Source of the DNA: Ornatilinea sp.
GTDB taxonomy: Bacteria > Chloroflexota > Anaerolineae > Anaerolineales > Anaerolineaceae
Length of the DNA stretch: 58,728 bases
Direction: 5' to 3'
Assembly (NCBI GenBank): GCA_018433975.1
Contig: JAHDQE010000060.1
Coordinates: 1 to 58,728 of the forward strand
Numbering within the stretch: position 1 is the stretch's first letter; each line of letters begins with the position of its first letter. This document shows positions 10,431 through 20,368 of this stretch, one piece after another. A program made the position numbers and the translations under genes. Below the pieces are notes generated by a model. It searched no databases. It saw only the letters and a list, made by a program, of their open reading frames with translations, and had not been told where the DNA came from.

Positions 10431-10459
10431 TGCGCATTTAATAAAAAATTAAATGCGCA
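10431..10459 (-). terminator. Perfect hairpin between co-polymerase and ABC ATPase genes
   Basis: A 12-bp perfect stem (TGCGCATTTAAT and its complement) encloses an AAAAA loop. It lies in the 99-base gap after the stop of the Wzz/BY-kinase gene and before the Wzt-like ATPase. On the minus strand it is followed by A/T-rich sequence with only short T runs, so it could be a weak terminator, an attenuator that lowers downstream expression, or an RNA-processing and stability element. Confidence 0.55.
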
Positions 10460-10495
10460 ACGGCCAACAAATCCAATCACATCCAATATTTGGAA

Positions 10496-12133
10496 TTATC
10501 CAATTTTACTTTTAATATTTTCAAATATTGATGCTACCATTTTCCCTATATCCCCATTTAACTTTCTTTTATCACTTTTGTCACTCTCTTTCAACTCCGG
10601 GAAATTATCATAAGTACCATAATAATTACTTGCATAGCTTGATCCAAGGTTTACTCGATTAAGAATCACACCTAACAAATGCCCACCTACACGTTTTATT
10701 TTTTCTCCTGCACTCAACAAAGCATCTTTCCTCGTGAAATCAATTTGCGCTACCAGAATAACACCATCCACTCTGGCTGCCATCACGGATGCATCAGCTA
10801 CAATAAAAGGAGACCCATCTATAATAACAAAATCCGCTTTTTCCCGAAGTTCGGATAATATCTGCCCCATCTTTTTGGATCCCAACAACTCAGCAGGATT
10901 AGGCGGCAATGTTCCAGCAGGAAGAACCAACATCTCCCCATCTCCAAAAGGCTTTAATGCATCTTCAAGTTTGATGGTCCCACGGAAAATATCCGAAAGT
11001 CCAACGGATTCATGATTTTCCAATACATCATTAACGGCGGGTCTTCGAAGATCAGCTCCCACCAAGATTACTTTCTTTTCTGAGCTGGCGATCATTAATG
11101 CGAGGTTCGTTGCAATAGTTGATTTTCCCTCAGAAATCCCCGGACTGCTGATCATAATGACCTTGATAGGCCGATCTATCCCTGTATATTCGATATTTGT
11201 GCGTAGAGATCTAAAACTTTCAGCAACCGGTGAAAACGGAAATTCTGTCGCATACTTCACCTTGTTTTCTGCCTTGATCTCTGGAATTGCCCCTAAAATC
11301 GAAGTTTTTAACAATGCCGCTGCTTCATCAGACGTTTTTATCGTATTGGTAGAAAATTCAATCAGATAAGCTATTCCAGCTGCAAACACTAATCCCGCGA
11401 CAGCGGCAACCAAAGAAATCAATAATTTTTTAGATCCTACTGGATAAGTGGGTAATTCCGCCGGAATCATCACAGAAATGGTATTTGAAGCTCCTTGTTG
11501 TGCATTAGACAGGAAACTGGCATAAGTAGATTGCAAAGAATTTAATTTTGTTTGCAAAGCAGATATCTGATCTTGTGTATCCGCAATTTGACTTGCACTA
11601 TTCAACTCACCCAACAACTGCTGTAAGTCTTTTATCTCGTTTTGAGTTTCTTCAATTTGAGCTTGAAAAGAGTCTAGTTGGGCATTTATAAAAGCCTGGC
11701 GGGTCTGTTGATCGGATTGGGGGCCCGTGGGACTGTTTAAAATCAATTGATTTGCCAGCTCATTTGCAACTGCCTGAGCCCTCGCCGGATTCGTGTCAAC
11801 AACCGAAATTTCTAAAAGCTGGCTGTTCTGCACAGCAACAGCCTCATACGCAGGAAGCCACGTAAGTCCCAGGGCTTTCATTGTTTCATTTCTTATCAAT
11901 TCCCTGTTTGCCAAATCCGCATAAATCGCCGCCAGTTGGCGATCCAATGTAAATTGATTTGACGTGGGATTCGGGTCTTCAATGGATTTACCAATAACCA
12001 GGGTCGTCCTTGATGAATATAGAGATGGCTGCATGGATGTAACGATATAACTTGAAATTGAAGCGACCAATGCTGCCGCCACCAATAATTTCCACCACTT
12101 AATTAATGGGGCGATATATGCTTTTATTTCCAT
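10496..12133 (-). CDS. Polysaccharide co-polymerase fused to tyrosine kinase (Wzz + BY-kinase)
   Basis: The 545-residue protein has a Wzz-like N-terminal part with two membrane spans (about 15-32 and 233-255) flanking a periplasm/exterior-type loop with coiled coil (about 145-205). A cytoplasmic CpsD/CapB-type kinase follows: Walker A ISEGKSTIATNLA, Walker A' VILVGADLRRP and the Walker B segment FVIIDGSP. A cluster of four tyrosines near residues 500-508 (SYASNYYGTY) is the expected autophosphorylation tail. Such proteins control chain length and assembly in Wzy-dependent capsule and EPS systems. The fused form resembles that of Gram-negative Wzc more than the split CapA/CapB pairs, yet here it lies in a Chloroflexota-type genome. 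Confidence 0.9.
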   Translation of the reverse strand: MEIKAYIAPLIKWWKLLVAAALVASISSYIVTSMQPSLYSSRTTLVIGKSIEDPNPTSNQFTLDRQLAAIYADLANRELIRNETMKALGLTWLPAYEAVAVQNSQLLEISVVDTNPARAQAVANELANQLILNSPTGPQSDQQTRQAFINAQLDSFQAQIEETQNEIKDLQQLLGELNSASQIADTQDQISALQTKLNSLQSTYASFLSNAQQGASNTISVMIPAELPTYPVGSKKLLISLVAAVAGLVFAAGIAYLIEFSTNTIKTSDEAAALLKTSILGAIPEIKAENKVKYATEFPFSPVAESFRSLRTNIEYTGIDRPIKVIMISSPGISEGKSTIATNLALMIASSEKKVILVGADLRRPAVNDVLENHESVGLSDIFRGTIKLEDALKPFGDGEMLVLPAGTLPPNPAELLGSKKMGQILSELREKADFVIIDGSPFIVADASVMAARVDGVILVAQIDFTRKDALLSAGEKIKRVGGHLLGVILNRVNLGSSYASNYYGTYDNFPELKESDKSDKRKLNGDIGKMVASIFENIKSKIG

Positions 12134-12166
12134 AAGACCTTCCCTTAAACAATACTAAAATTATGA

Positions 12167-13396
12167 TCATCTGCTTTCAATTAACTGTTGATAAATATTT
12201 TCTAACCGAACAGAAATATTCGCCCAATCATGATACTTCTCAACATATTCCCGACCCGCTTTGCCAATTTTTTTACTCAATTCTACATTACCCAACAAAT
12301 CCAAAACAGCATTAGCAAACTCTTCTGGAGAGTCTTTTACAACAATCTCCTTATCCGAGATAAATTCCAATGCCGAAACTGCTTTAGAAGTACATACAAC
12401 TGGTGTAGAGCAGGCCATTGCTTCCAATACTTTGTTCTGGATTCCCGCGCCATATGTGATTGGAGCAACAGCAAGCGTTGCTTTCTGTAAAAATTGACGC
12501 AAATCCGGAACTGTACCGGTGACCTCGACTTGAGGATGCTGATCATATTCCCGGATGCTATCCGGTGGATCTTTTCCAACAACCCACAATTTGACATCCG
12601 GACGCGTTTGCCACACAAATGGCATGATTTCCTTCAACAAAAATAAGACCATACTTACATTAGCATGATAACTCAATTTTCCAGATACAATAATCGTTGC
12701 AGGCTCTCTTTCCACATTATAATCGGGCAAGAAATAATTTAGATCAACTCCATTTGTTAAAACCGAAGTGGTTCCAATTACCGAATCCTGCAATGATTCA
12801 AATGCCTCCTTGTCGATTTTTGAAGTCACAAGCACTTTTTCAAATTTACCCAATAGGTTGCGTTCATATTTTTCCGTACGCGTCAACTCTAAGCGAGTTA
12901 AGAGACTGGTAAAACGATTTCTCGCTTTAGCAACAGTCTGTCTAAACAAATGTGAAATGGAATCAACGCTATCCCATACAATGGGTGGTAAAACACCATC
13001 GGAATGGCTTAATTTTTCTTTAAGATACTCGCCATACTTCGCACCACGCAAATGTTCAATATGGATAATGTCTATTCTTTCGCTTCCCTTTGATTCTCTT
13101 ACCAAGTCTGCTGTGTATTCTGCTAACAAAGAGTTCCAACAATAAACGGCCTGTAAAGGAACGGAGGTAGGAAGTGCCTTAATGCAGTTCCAATAGGAAA
13201 GCGTTTTTGGAAGATGAAATGCCTCTGCTTCGATGCCAATTTCTTTTATTGCCTGAAGCGACTCAAGCTCATCAGCTGAAGACCATAATGTCAGCAACCT
13301 AACCTTGTGCCCACGATTATATAAACTCCGAATCAAATTATAAGGTCTGACTCGAATCAAATTTGGAACATATGGAACAACAAATAAAACATTCAA
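12167..13396 (-). CDS. Family 4 glycosyltransferase
   Basis: The 409-residue GT-B enzyme starts at a TTG (13396): the frame runs upstream only to a TGA at 13430-13432, which is the stop of the previous gene, and offers no ATG, while an AGAGGA site lies about 12 bases before it. The C-terminal half carries ATIIVSGKLSYHANVSMVLFL-type and LWVVGKDPP segments and the E-rich site APITYGAGIQNKVLEAMACSTPVVCT. It belongs to a trio of similar GT4 proteins in the locus (also at 13430 and 20368) that share the FPPDNGSK/LDAGPKVK-type N-terminal layout. Donor sugar unknown. Confidence 0.87.
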   Translation of the reverse strand: MNVLFVVPYVPNLIRVRPYNLIRSLYNRGHKVRLLTLWSSADELESLQAIKEIGIEAEAFHLPKTLSYWNCIKALPTSVPLQAVYCWNSLLAEYTADLVRESKGSERIDIIHIEHLRGAKYGEYLKEKLSHSDGVLPPIVWDSVDSISHLFRQTVAKARNRFTSLLTRLELTRTEKYERNLLGKFEKVLVTSKIDKEAFESLQDSVIGTTSVLTNGVDLNYFLPDYNVEREPATIIVSGKLSYHANVSMVLFLLKEIMPFVWQTRPDVKLWVVGKDPPDSIREYDQHPQVEVTGTVPDLRQFLQKATLAVAPITYGAGIQNKVLEAMACSTPVVCTSKAVSALEFISDKEIVVKDSPEEFANAVLDLLGNVELSKKIGKAGREYVEKYHDWANISVRLENIYQQLIESR

Positions 13397-13429
13397 CTGG
13401 TTCTCGTCCTCTTGCTCAAACGACTCATA

Positions 13430-14701
13430 TCATTCTTTAGGCAATGCAGTAGCAGCATAGACCTGGTCCAATTTTTCTAACGCCACCTGCCAGTCATAGT
13501 GAGAGACCACTAATTCACGGGCATTTTTTCCCAGATTGCGCTGCAGAGTTTCATCCTGTAAAAGCCGTATAACCGCCAGCGCAAAATCTATCGGCTCATC
13601 TCTAACGATAACTTGAACTTCGTCTTTCGCCTCTATACCTTCTAGTCCTATTGTCGTTGTCACAACCGGCATTCCTTTGGAGAAAGCTTCTAAAAGCCTT
13701 ACCCTCATCCCCCCACCTGCCCGAACAGGTACAACCTCAACAGCCGCACTTTCAAAATAGGGCTCTAAATCCTCAACATAACCCGCCAAAGAAACTTTAC
13801 CCTCAAAATCCAAACTCCTTTTAACAATATCGGCTGGTGGACTTTTGCCAACAATTGTCAAAGTGGCTTGCGGTAATTCTTTTAACACAAGAGGATAGAC
13901 TTCATTCAGGAACCAACGAATACCATCGGCATTAGGGGGGTAATGCATTGAACCAATCGCAAGAATATTGAATGAATCATTCTGATGTGAAACGGGGTTC
14001 AATCTTTGTGTATTGACCACAATAGGGATAACACAAATATTGTCTCTCCCCTTAGTATTTCTCTCATTATAGACGCTCAATGCTTGCCGCAATGCTTCTC
14101 GATCAATCTCCGATACCGTTAAGGCACAATCCACACTTTGGACCAAAGCCCCTTCGTACGCCATTACCTTCTTTTTCTCTAGTCTTATAAAAGGCCTCAG
14201 CCAAAACGACGCTGTTTGTTCCATGCGATGCAGGATGGTCCAAACCGCATTATGCGCATCAAAAATGATATAAGGAGATGATGTTTTATTGCCATTTTCT
14301 TTTATCTTATCCCTAGGAAATGATTGGCTATACGCATATTGAACCATGGTCAATTGGTCAGCATGAATAAACTGGATTTGCTCTTCCTCCAAAACTTTAT
14401 GTACCAGAGATCTCATTGCAGGAAAGTCATCCCGCTCTACCAAAAACGGCCTGCCACTGAATAAGCTGCGTATCAAATAATAGAAATCTGCAACTCGGGA
14501 TCGACGAATCGGGACTGTATATAATCGAGGGAAATGCTCCCTGACTTCAGATAAATACCTTTCTTCTTCTTTTCGAACAAATGAGAAAAGGATAATTTCA
14601 TGCCCTTGCTTCCGCAAGTGTTGTAATACATTCCAGGTCTTCACTTTAGGACCTGCATCCAACGGCCAGGGAATAATTTGAGAAAGAAAAAGTATTTTCA
14701 T
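13430..14701 (-). CDS. Family 4 glycosyltransferase
   Basis: The 423-residue protein begins MKILFLSQIIPWPLDAGPK at the ATG at 14701; a TTG four codons upstream overlaps the previous stop and is less likely. It has the GT-B domains with ILAIGSMHYPPNADGIRWFL, LTIVGKSPP and the donor-site motif VVPVRAGGGMRVRLLEAFSK. It is close in layout to the GT4 genes at 12167 and 20368. It follows a GT2 gene with essentially no gap, so the two are probably co-translated. It likely acts in assembly of the repeating unit. Confidence 0.87.
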   Translation of the reverse strand: MKILFLSQIIPWPLDAGPKVKTWNVLQHLRKQGHEIILFSFVRKEEERYLSEVREHFPRLYTVPIRRSRVADFYYLIRSLFSGRPFLVERDDFPAMRSLVHKVLEEEQIQFIHADQLTMVQYAYSQSFPRDKIKENGNKTSSPYIIFDAHNAVWTILHRMEQTASFWLRPFIRLEKKKVMAYEGALVQSVDCALTVSEIDREALRQALSVYNERNTKGRDNICVIPIVVNTQRLNPVSHQNDSFNILAIGSMHYPPNADGIRWFLNEVYPLVLKELPQATLTIVGKSPPADIVKRSLDFEGKVSLAGYVEDLEPYFESAAVEVVPVRAGGGMRVRLLEAFSKGMPVVTTTIGLEGIEAKDEVQVIVRDEPIDFALAVIRLLQDETLQRNLGKNARELVVSHYDWQVALEKLDQVYAATALPKE

Positions 14702-14713
14702 TTTTTCATCCAA

Positions 14714-15631
14714 TTACATTTTTGGCAACGCCAGAATCAGATCAGAATAATTCCGGGCAAGATTTGAATATTCTTTTCGCCGGGACGGAAAGGTGATCAT
14801 GCTGATTGGACTAACCACGAACCTGACCATTGAAGCCATCAAAAGAATTATTTTATAAATGATTGCGGACAGCACACCATAATTTTTACGGAAATATTGA
14901 ATTTTGCTTTGATACAACTGCAAGAACATTTTGTTGGCAACTTGCTTCGTACTTTGTCCTCCAAAATGTGTCACCTCAGAGGAAGGCACCCAATGTATAT
15001 CAAATCCAGCTTTTCTAATTCGATAACAAAGGTCCACTTCTTCAGAATAAATATAATAACTTTCATCAAAGCCATTCAATTTATGCAACAAATTTCCCCT
15101 GACCATCAAACTGGCCCCCATCAAAACATCAACCTGGTGGGGTGCAAGTTGATTCCAGTTTGCCATTTTATAAATTCCCAAAGCAAAGAATTTATCCAAA
15201 TAAAACATTCGCCAAAATTCCCTAAACAAGGTTGGCGCAGGGTAACATGAAGTTTGCAAACTTCCATCGGCATTTAACAACTTTGATCCCACAGCTCCGA
15301 CCGATGGATCTTGTTTTAAATAATCTACAAGATTTACAAGGGCATCTTTGCTCAGAATCGTATCAGGGTTCAATAAAAGGATATATTCTCCCTGAGCCAT
15401 CGAAATTGCCTGGTTATTCGCCTTCGCAAAACCCACATTATCAAGGTTTTTTACCAATTTCACTTGCGGGAAATCATTTTCAACCATTAACGCGCTTCCA
15501 TCCTTCGAAAAATTATCAACCACCCAGGTTTCCAAGTCATACGGAAAGGCCTGGTCATAAATCGACGTCAAGCAATTTCTTAATAAATCCTTGGTATTCC
15601 AACTAACAATAACAATTGAAAGCGCCATCAT
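14714..15631 (-). CDS. Family 2 glycosyltransferase (rhamnosyltransferase-like)
   Basis: The 305-residue protein has the GT-A start LSIVIVSWNTKDLLRNCLTS, WVVDNFSKDGS, and an NPDT donor and metal motif in YILLLNPDTILSKDALV (about 90-106). A downstream EEVDLCYRIRKAG motif is typical of the WcaA/rhamnosyltransferase-like GT2 group. The C-terminus has one hydrophobic segment (about 255-278) that may anchor it to the membrane. It probably adds a deoxyhexose or similar sugar, but the donor is not determined by sequence. Confidence 0.87.
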   Translation of the reverse strand: MMALSIVIVSWNTKDLLRNCLTSIYDQAFPYDLETWVVDNFSKDGSALMVENDFPQVKLVKNLDNVGFAKANNQAISMAQGEYILLLNPDTILSKDALVNLVDYLKQDPSVGAVGSKLLNADGSLQTSCYPAPTLFREFWRMFYLDKFFALGIYKMANWNQLAPHQVDVLMGASLMVRGNLLHKLNGFDESYYIYSEEVDLCYRIRKAGFDIHWVPSSEVTHFGGQSTKQVANKMFLQLYQSKIQYFRKNYGVLSAIIYKIILLMASMVRFVVSPISMITFPSRRKEYSNLARNYSDLILALPKM

Positions 15632-15671
15632 AAATAAACCATTCCCGATTCAATAAAACAAATTGGTAATA

Positions 15672-17216
15672 TCAACCTTTTATTTTAGATCGAATAATTG
15701 CAAACACCCCTAACAGTGATACCGGGATCATGCTGATCAACAACACCAAATAATCATCAATTTCTGAAAATGGATCCAAGTTACTGGTAGTTTTCTCAAG
15801 GCTGAAAGTAGGTGTTTCTGTAATGACCTTCACAGGTTCATCTGTTTGATCAAGACTCAATGTTATCTCACTGTCCCGAGCTTCAGTTTCGATAGCTTTA
15901 TCTTCGACAAAAGGAGCATCGGAAACCCCACTTGCATACCAAACTTCATGATACTCTTCAGCGTCAATCAGCTTCTCTCTCAGAAACCACACCGCATGAA
16001 GTTCATTCCCATTATGGATAACCAGACGAGGATATTCTGGGTACCAGGGTCCTTTATAAAGTGATGTCGGTTTTTTCCAAACTTTACCATCCCACTCAAA
16101 ATGGTACAAACCAGATGGAACAATATTATCCTCAAGGCCGCTCTGGTAATTTGTTGACAAATACCCAGCTGCCAACAAATGAACATGTCCATCACTATCA
16201 GACGCCATAGTATACACATCAAATGGATTAGAACCGCTTTTTCCAAAAAAATTGGGTATGGTTTGTGGAGATGACCAAGTCTTTCCATAATCCTGCGACC
16301 ACATAAAATATACGCCTGGATAATTGACATCATTCGTGCGCCAGACAAGCATAACCCCGCCCTTGCCATCTGCGCCAACCGTAAGCTGCGAGTTGGTTGA
16401 GTTTGGATATTCCACCTTTAAAGGCTCAGACCAAGTATCTCCATTATCTGTAGAATACATGTACACTCCATACTCAGGGTCCCCCAAACCGGTTAGCCGA
16501 TCCCAACCTTCATCCCAGGCAACATACAAGGTTCCGTTTTGATCAACATCAATTTGTGCACGACTTGAACCTGTAGGCGTGTTATAAAGCGCAATTGGAT
16601 TAGACCATGTTCTTCCGTCATCCGGTGAGTTCCGGTAATAAATATCTGCGCATCCATCACATTGCGGGTTTGAAAATTGTCCATCATCATAAACAATGTG
16701 AAGATAGTCTTTAAATGCGACAATATCACTATAATAAGTATTACTCCTTTCATTAACCATCACAGGTTGAGTCCACTCATTTAGCAAATGGGCTTTATCA
16801 ACTGGAGACTGCTTATAAAAAAGACTAAATGGTGGGGCATAATCAAAAACAAGATTTATCTGGTCCCGATCATCAATCGCGATTGATGTACGAATAATAT
16901 CTACCTGTGGTGGAATTACATCAACATACTGCATCCATTGTTTACCATTCCAGAGCGAATAAAAAACGCCTTCACCACCTCTAGTTGGATATCCTAAATC
17001 CCCTGTCTCGCTCCAGACAACATGTACATTTCCCTCATGATCTACCGCTAAATCGGGGAACCAGGAATTTGATCCCGATGGGGAGGGAATTTGCATAATT
17101 ACATTCCAAGAAACTCCATCTGTTTGTGCTAAAACCGGTATAGTAACCAATGTAAGCATAATTAAAACAAATGGCACAAATAATCGTTTCGTCTTTTTCT
17201 TAACTGAAGGAAACAT
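15672..17216 (-). CDS. Exported Asp-box (sialidase-fold) protein with C-terminal membrane anchor
   Basis: The 514-residue protein starts with a signal peptide (MFPSVKKKTKRLFVPFVLIM, cleavage near VLAQ), then a six-bladed-propeller type region with Asp-box motifs SPDDGRTW, STDNGDTW and SQDYGKTW (about residues 185-325). A Thr/Glu-rich linker (about 440-480) leads to a single membrane span with positive stop (DYLVLLISMIPVSLLGVFAI, about 488-508). It should be displayed on the outside, anchored at its C-terminus. The canonical sialidase Arg triad and FRIP motif could not be identified, so glycan binding or lyase/hydrolase activity on another substrate is as likely as sialidase. It shares this layout with the larger gene at 22588. 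Confidence 0.82.
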   Translation of the reverse strand: MFPSVKKKTKRLFVPFVLIMLTLVTIPVLAQTDGVSWNVIMQIPSPSGSNSWFPDLAVDHEGNVHVVWSETGDLGYPTRGGEGVFYSLWNGKQWMQYVDVIPPQVDIIRTSIAIDDRDQINLVFDYAPPFSLFYKQSPVDKAHLLNEWTQPVMVNERSNTYYSDIVAFKDYLHIVYDDGQFSNPQCDGCADIYYRNSPDDGRTWSNPIALYNTPTGSSRAQIDVDQNGTLYVAWDEGWDRLTGLGDPEYGVYMYSTDNGDTWSEPLKVEYPNSTNSQLTVGADGKGGVMLVWRTNDVNYPGVYFMWSQDYGKTWSSPQTIPNFFGKSGSNPFDVYTMASDSDGHVHLLAAGYLSTNYQSGLEDNIVPSGLYHFEWDGKVWKKPTSLYKGPWYPEYPRLVIHNGNELHAVWFLREKLIDAEEYHEVWYASGVSDAPFVEDKAIETEARDSEITLSLDQTDEPVKVITETPTFSLEKTTSNLDPFSEIDDYLVLLISMIPVSLLGVFAIIRSKIKG

Positions 17217-17231
17217 GTTGCTCTAACCTTC

Positions 17232-18776
17232 CTACTTTCTCACCAATCGTATAGAATACTCACCAACTTCTAAAAATTCACCTGACTTTAATTCAAAATA
17301 CTGAAGATTTGTATTTGCAGAAATCGGAATCTGTCTCAATTGATCGAGGGACAAATTGATTTGATTCAATTCAGAATCAAACACAATTACATCCATTTTT
17401 CCACCCTCGCTACCCTCACCAGCTGCAACAATAAAAGTGTTTCCCGAATTGATATCTCCTTCATTTACTTCCCATTTACTTCCAATTTCAAAACGAGCTA
17501 CTTTAAATTCAGGAAGATAATATTCCACGTGATGCCAGTTTGAAGCAAAAATCAAGGCAGACTCGGGTTGAAAATTTAAGCGAATTGCATCAAACCTGTT
17601 TTGGAAATAGTCATCGGAATTTTTGAGTGTGTCACGAGTTAAAAACCGTTGATCAATAGGCAAAGGATATTCCGGAACAAATAAGAAAACACCTGCGTTC
17701 AGAACGCAGATTATTAAAACCATGGAAATTAACCTGAGTTTTTGTTGTCCCAAAGCATTTACAATCAAAAAAGCTAAGAACAAAAACAAGGCAGGTAAAT
17801 ATGTAAATATCAGCCCTTGCTGTCCCATATGTATCAATAAATAATATAACAAAGATGGAAAAAACCAACAGCAAAGGAATCCGTACAATTTCCATTGAGA
17901 CGACATCCTTTTCTTCAATAAAGCAGGTATAAAAATCACACCAAACAGCGATGCTGCCAGCCCATATATTGTATATAGAGCAAGCTTTGTAAAATTCCGT
18001 TTGATACCAAAAAAACCAGCACCCTTAAATATAGAAGTGGTAGATTGAAAACGATCACTATAACGCCCCATGACAGTAAAATAATTCGCAATACCACCTG
18101 CGCTGTTTACTAATGGAATAAACCAGAGAAGACAGATAAAAGCGCCCAGTAAACCCAAACCAAGTAACTGCTTCAACCCTATTTTCCGAAATGCATAAAT
18201 CGTCAATGGAAGCAAAAAAACCAAAGTCTGGGGACGGAATCCTCCTGCAATCGCAAGGGAAATAACAGCAAGGAAACGATATTTTGTTTCACCAACGTAA
18301 ACTTTGTACAAAAGGAAGACACTAAAAACGACAAAAAACGTATCGAGCGTGTGGGGAAGAGCAATTTCGCCATAAAACCAGAACAATGGAGAAACCCCTA
18401 AAAAGAGCCCCGCAGCCAATCCGGTCTGCCAATTAAACATCTCTTTTCCCAGGAAATAAAGCGCAATTACCGCCAGACCACTTGAGACAATTCCTAATAA
18501 CACCATTGTTGCTTGTGGGTTATTAACAAAATAATTAATTCCTTTGCAAAGCAGCACATAAAGAATATATCCTGGAGGTTGAGGTTGATCTTTAGCAATG
18601 TCAAATTCCCGCAAGGAGTACGCGAAATTAACCGAATCCCAATGATAAAGCACTTTCGACCGAAAAGGAATCCGGGATATTAAAACCAATAAGAACAACG
18701 CAAAAGAAATTAAAACATCCCGTTGTGTTCGTGATTGCACCTGTGTCTGTTTTTCTGAAAACAAAGAATTTGCCAT
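17232..18776 (-). CDS. Multi-spanning GT-C glycosyltransferase (GT39/ArnT-like)
   Basis: The 514-residue protein has about ten hydrophobic segments in residues 20-385 followed by a soluble tail. An acidic residue in the first outer loop (LYHWDSVNFAYSLREFD, about 44-60) matches the catalytic Asp of polyprenyl-phosphate-sugar-dependent enzymes, and DQPQPPGYILY resembles the PMT/ArnT/DUF2723 group. It probably transfers a sugar from a lipid-phosphate donor on the outer membrane face to a glycan, lipid or protein. The GT2 at 27072, a dolichyl-phosphate-mannose-synthase-like enzyme, could make such a donor. Functional link is inference. Confidence 0.78.
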   Translation of the reverse strand: MANSLFSEKQTQVQSRTQRDVLISFALFLLVLISRIPFRSKVLYHWDSVNFAYSLREFDIAKDQPQPPGYILYVLLCKGINYFVNNPQATMVLLGIVSSGLAVIALYFLGKEMFNWQTGLAAGLFLGVSPLFWFYGEIALPHTLDTFFVVFSVFLLYKVYVGETKYRFLAVISLAIAGGFRPQTLVFLLPLTIYAFRKIGLKQLLGLGLLGAFICLLWFIPLVNSAGGIANYFTVMGRYSDRFQSTTSIFKGAGFFGIKRNFTKLALYTIYGLAASLFGVIFIPALLKKRMSSQWKLYGFLCCWFFPSLLYYLLIHMGQQGLIFTYLPALFLFLAFLIVNALGQQKLRLISMVLIICVLNAGVFLFVPEYPLPIDQRFLTRDTLKNSDDYFQNRFDAIRLNFQPESALIFASNWHHVEYYLPEFKVARFEIGSKWEVNEGDINSGNTFIVAAGEGSEGGKMDVIVFDSELNQINLSLDQLRQIPISANTNLQYFELKSGEFLEVGEYSIRLVRK

Positions 18777-18835
18777 TTATAGTGCCACAATTGTTACTAA
18801 AAATTGTATTTTGAAATCCCTATAACTGCACGAGC

Positions 18836-20368
18836 CTAATCACTCAAAGGCAGCAAGTCATCAAGCCTTTCATCCGAACTCAATCCATCCCCGTCTTCAA
18901 TAACTTCGGTTGATGCTGGGAACAACTTATCTAAAGCCAGCATCGATCCCAAAAACAGCCAACTATAAACAATATAATCATACGCTGCAATACCTTGTGT
19001 ATAGGGAAATGGAATCATCCAATCCCCAAATCCCATGGCCACAATGCAACCAATCAGGCCGGCAAACGTAGCATGAGCCATCGCGTCAACAAAATCGTTT
19101 CTTCCTCTGGTCCTTTTACATAATGAAAATCCAACAGTTACCAACTTAAAGAACATAAAAAGGTAAAACACGATTCCAATAATGCCGGTTTGCGCAATGA
19201 CATCCAAATAATTATTGTGTGTTGCCATCGCATTATTAGGCAAATAAGTCATGTAATACGCTGCATATCCTCCAGGGCCAGTCCCAAGCAGGAAATGTTT
19301 AAATGACAACCCCAAATTTGTTGACCAGGCCATCAAACGGGTTGATCCGCTTTCTGCCTCTTCAGCAAAAAACGCATTCATAAAGAAATTAAAATTCGTT
19401 GCAACCAGCAATAAAAACAATACCAACAGCACAAGTATTAGTTTCTTTGATCTCATGAAAATCAGTACAAATAGAGCCACCAGAGACGGCATCCACCCTG
19501 TCATCCAGGTAATATTTCTCCAAAACCGATAATAAATCCATATACCAGCCAACAATAATAAAAACAAACGAGTTGGTCCAGAAAGTTTTTGATCATAAAT
19601 CGCAAAGCCTATAGAAAGACAGACTAACCACAGCGTAAAAAGCCCCCCAGTTTTTATCTCCAGACCAACCATCGCAAACAGACTTTGGATGTGAAGATCA
19701 TAGCGTATGTCATATACATAGCCAATTACACCCGCAAAAATAAAAAGAACAACAATATATTTAAGTGGTTTCAGATCTTCCACGATATTTGCGACTAATA
19801 ACATACTCGCAGGGAGCAAGATCATCACAATCGTCTCAGCAGCCTGAACAAAGATAAAACTTCCCCAGGTTCGAACAAGGGGATCTCTGAATATCAAGCT
19901 CCAAACAAGAGAAATTGGTACTACAACTATAAATCCCAGCGCCGGAAAGTTAACAGGAGATTTTTTTAAATGAATTTTTTTATCTACAATCATCATTCTT
20001 AAAATCCAAAATGCGATAAATACCCCTGTTAAAATCAGGCTATCAACAATTACACTCTCTGTTCCGGTCGGGATGTAAAGGGGTAAAAAAGCTGATGCAA
20101 AGAAAAGAATAATAGGAGCAAATTGCAAGCTGTTCAACAAACCGAAAAGAAATGTTATTAAAACGGGTAAACTTGCCACAAAAAACGCTATGATGGAATA
20201 CTTCTTTAGAGAAGTTGCGACTCCCAAAATGGCAGAAAAAACAACGACAATAGGTAAAAGATAGGGCTCGATTAAATCCAGATAATCGTAGGAAGTCAAT
20301 TTATCCAACCATATCTGTAATCTGGCAAGAAAAGCTTGAAAACCTGATCTAATTTCAGCAATAGACAT
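18836..20368 (-). CDS. O-antigen ligase/polymerase family membrane protein (Wzy/WaaL-like)
   Basis: The 510-residue protein has about twelve hydrophobic segments and the Wzy_C loop signature: GTGPGGYAAYY followed by ATHNNYLDVIAQTGIIG (about 345-385), where the His-Asn pair is typical. These enzymes polymerise or ligate undecaprenyl-linked glycan at the outer face. Its start codon overlaps the stop of the GT4 gene by one base (TAATG), so the two are translationally coupled. In a lineage without LPS a polymerase or a glycoprotein ligase role is more likely than a lipid A ligase. Confidence 0.85.
   Translation of the reverse strand: MSIAEIRSGFQAFLARLQIWLDKLTSYDYLDLIEPYLLPIVVVFSAILGVATSLKKYSIIAFFVASLPVLITFLFGLLNSLQFAPIILFFASAFLPLYIPTGTESVIVDSLILTGVFIAFWILRMMIVDKKIHLKKSPVNFPALGFIVVVPISLVWSLIFRDPLVRTWGSFIFVQAAETIVMILLPASMLLVANIVEDLKPLKYIVVLFIFAGVIGYVYDIRYDLHIQSLFAMVGLEIKTGGLFTLWLVCLSIGFAIYDQKLSGPTRLFLLLLAGIWIYYRFWRNITWMTGWMPSLVALFVLIFMRSKKLILVLLVLFLLLVATNFNFFMNAFFAEEAESGSTRLMAWSTNLGLSFKHFLLGTGPGGYAAYYMTYLPNNAMATHNNYLDVIAQTGIIGIVFYLFMFFKLVTVGFSLCKRTRGRNDFVDAMAHATFAGLIGCIVAMGFGDWMIPFPYTQGIAAYDYIVYSWLFLGSMLALDKLFPASTEVIEDGDGLSSDERLDDLLPLSD

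Noticed and set aside
15672..17216. True sialidases for the Asp-box proteins
   Set aside because: Asp-boxes are present but the Arg triad, FRIP-type motif and catalytic Tyr/Glu pair could not be found. Asp-boxes occur in many other propellers.
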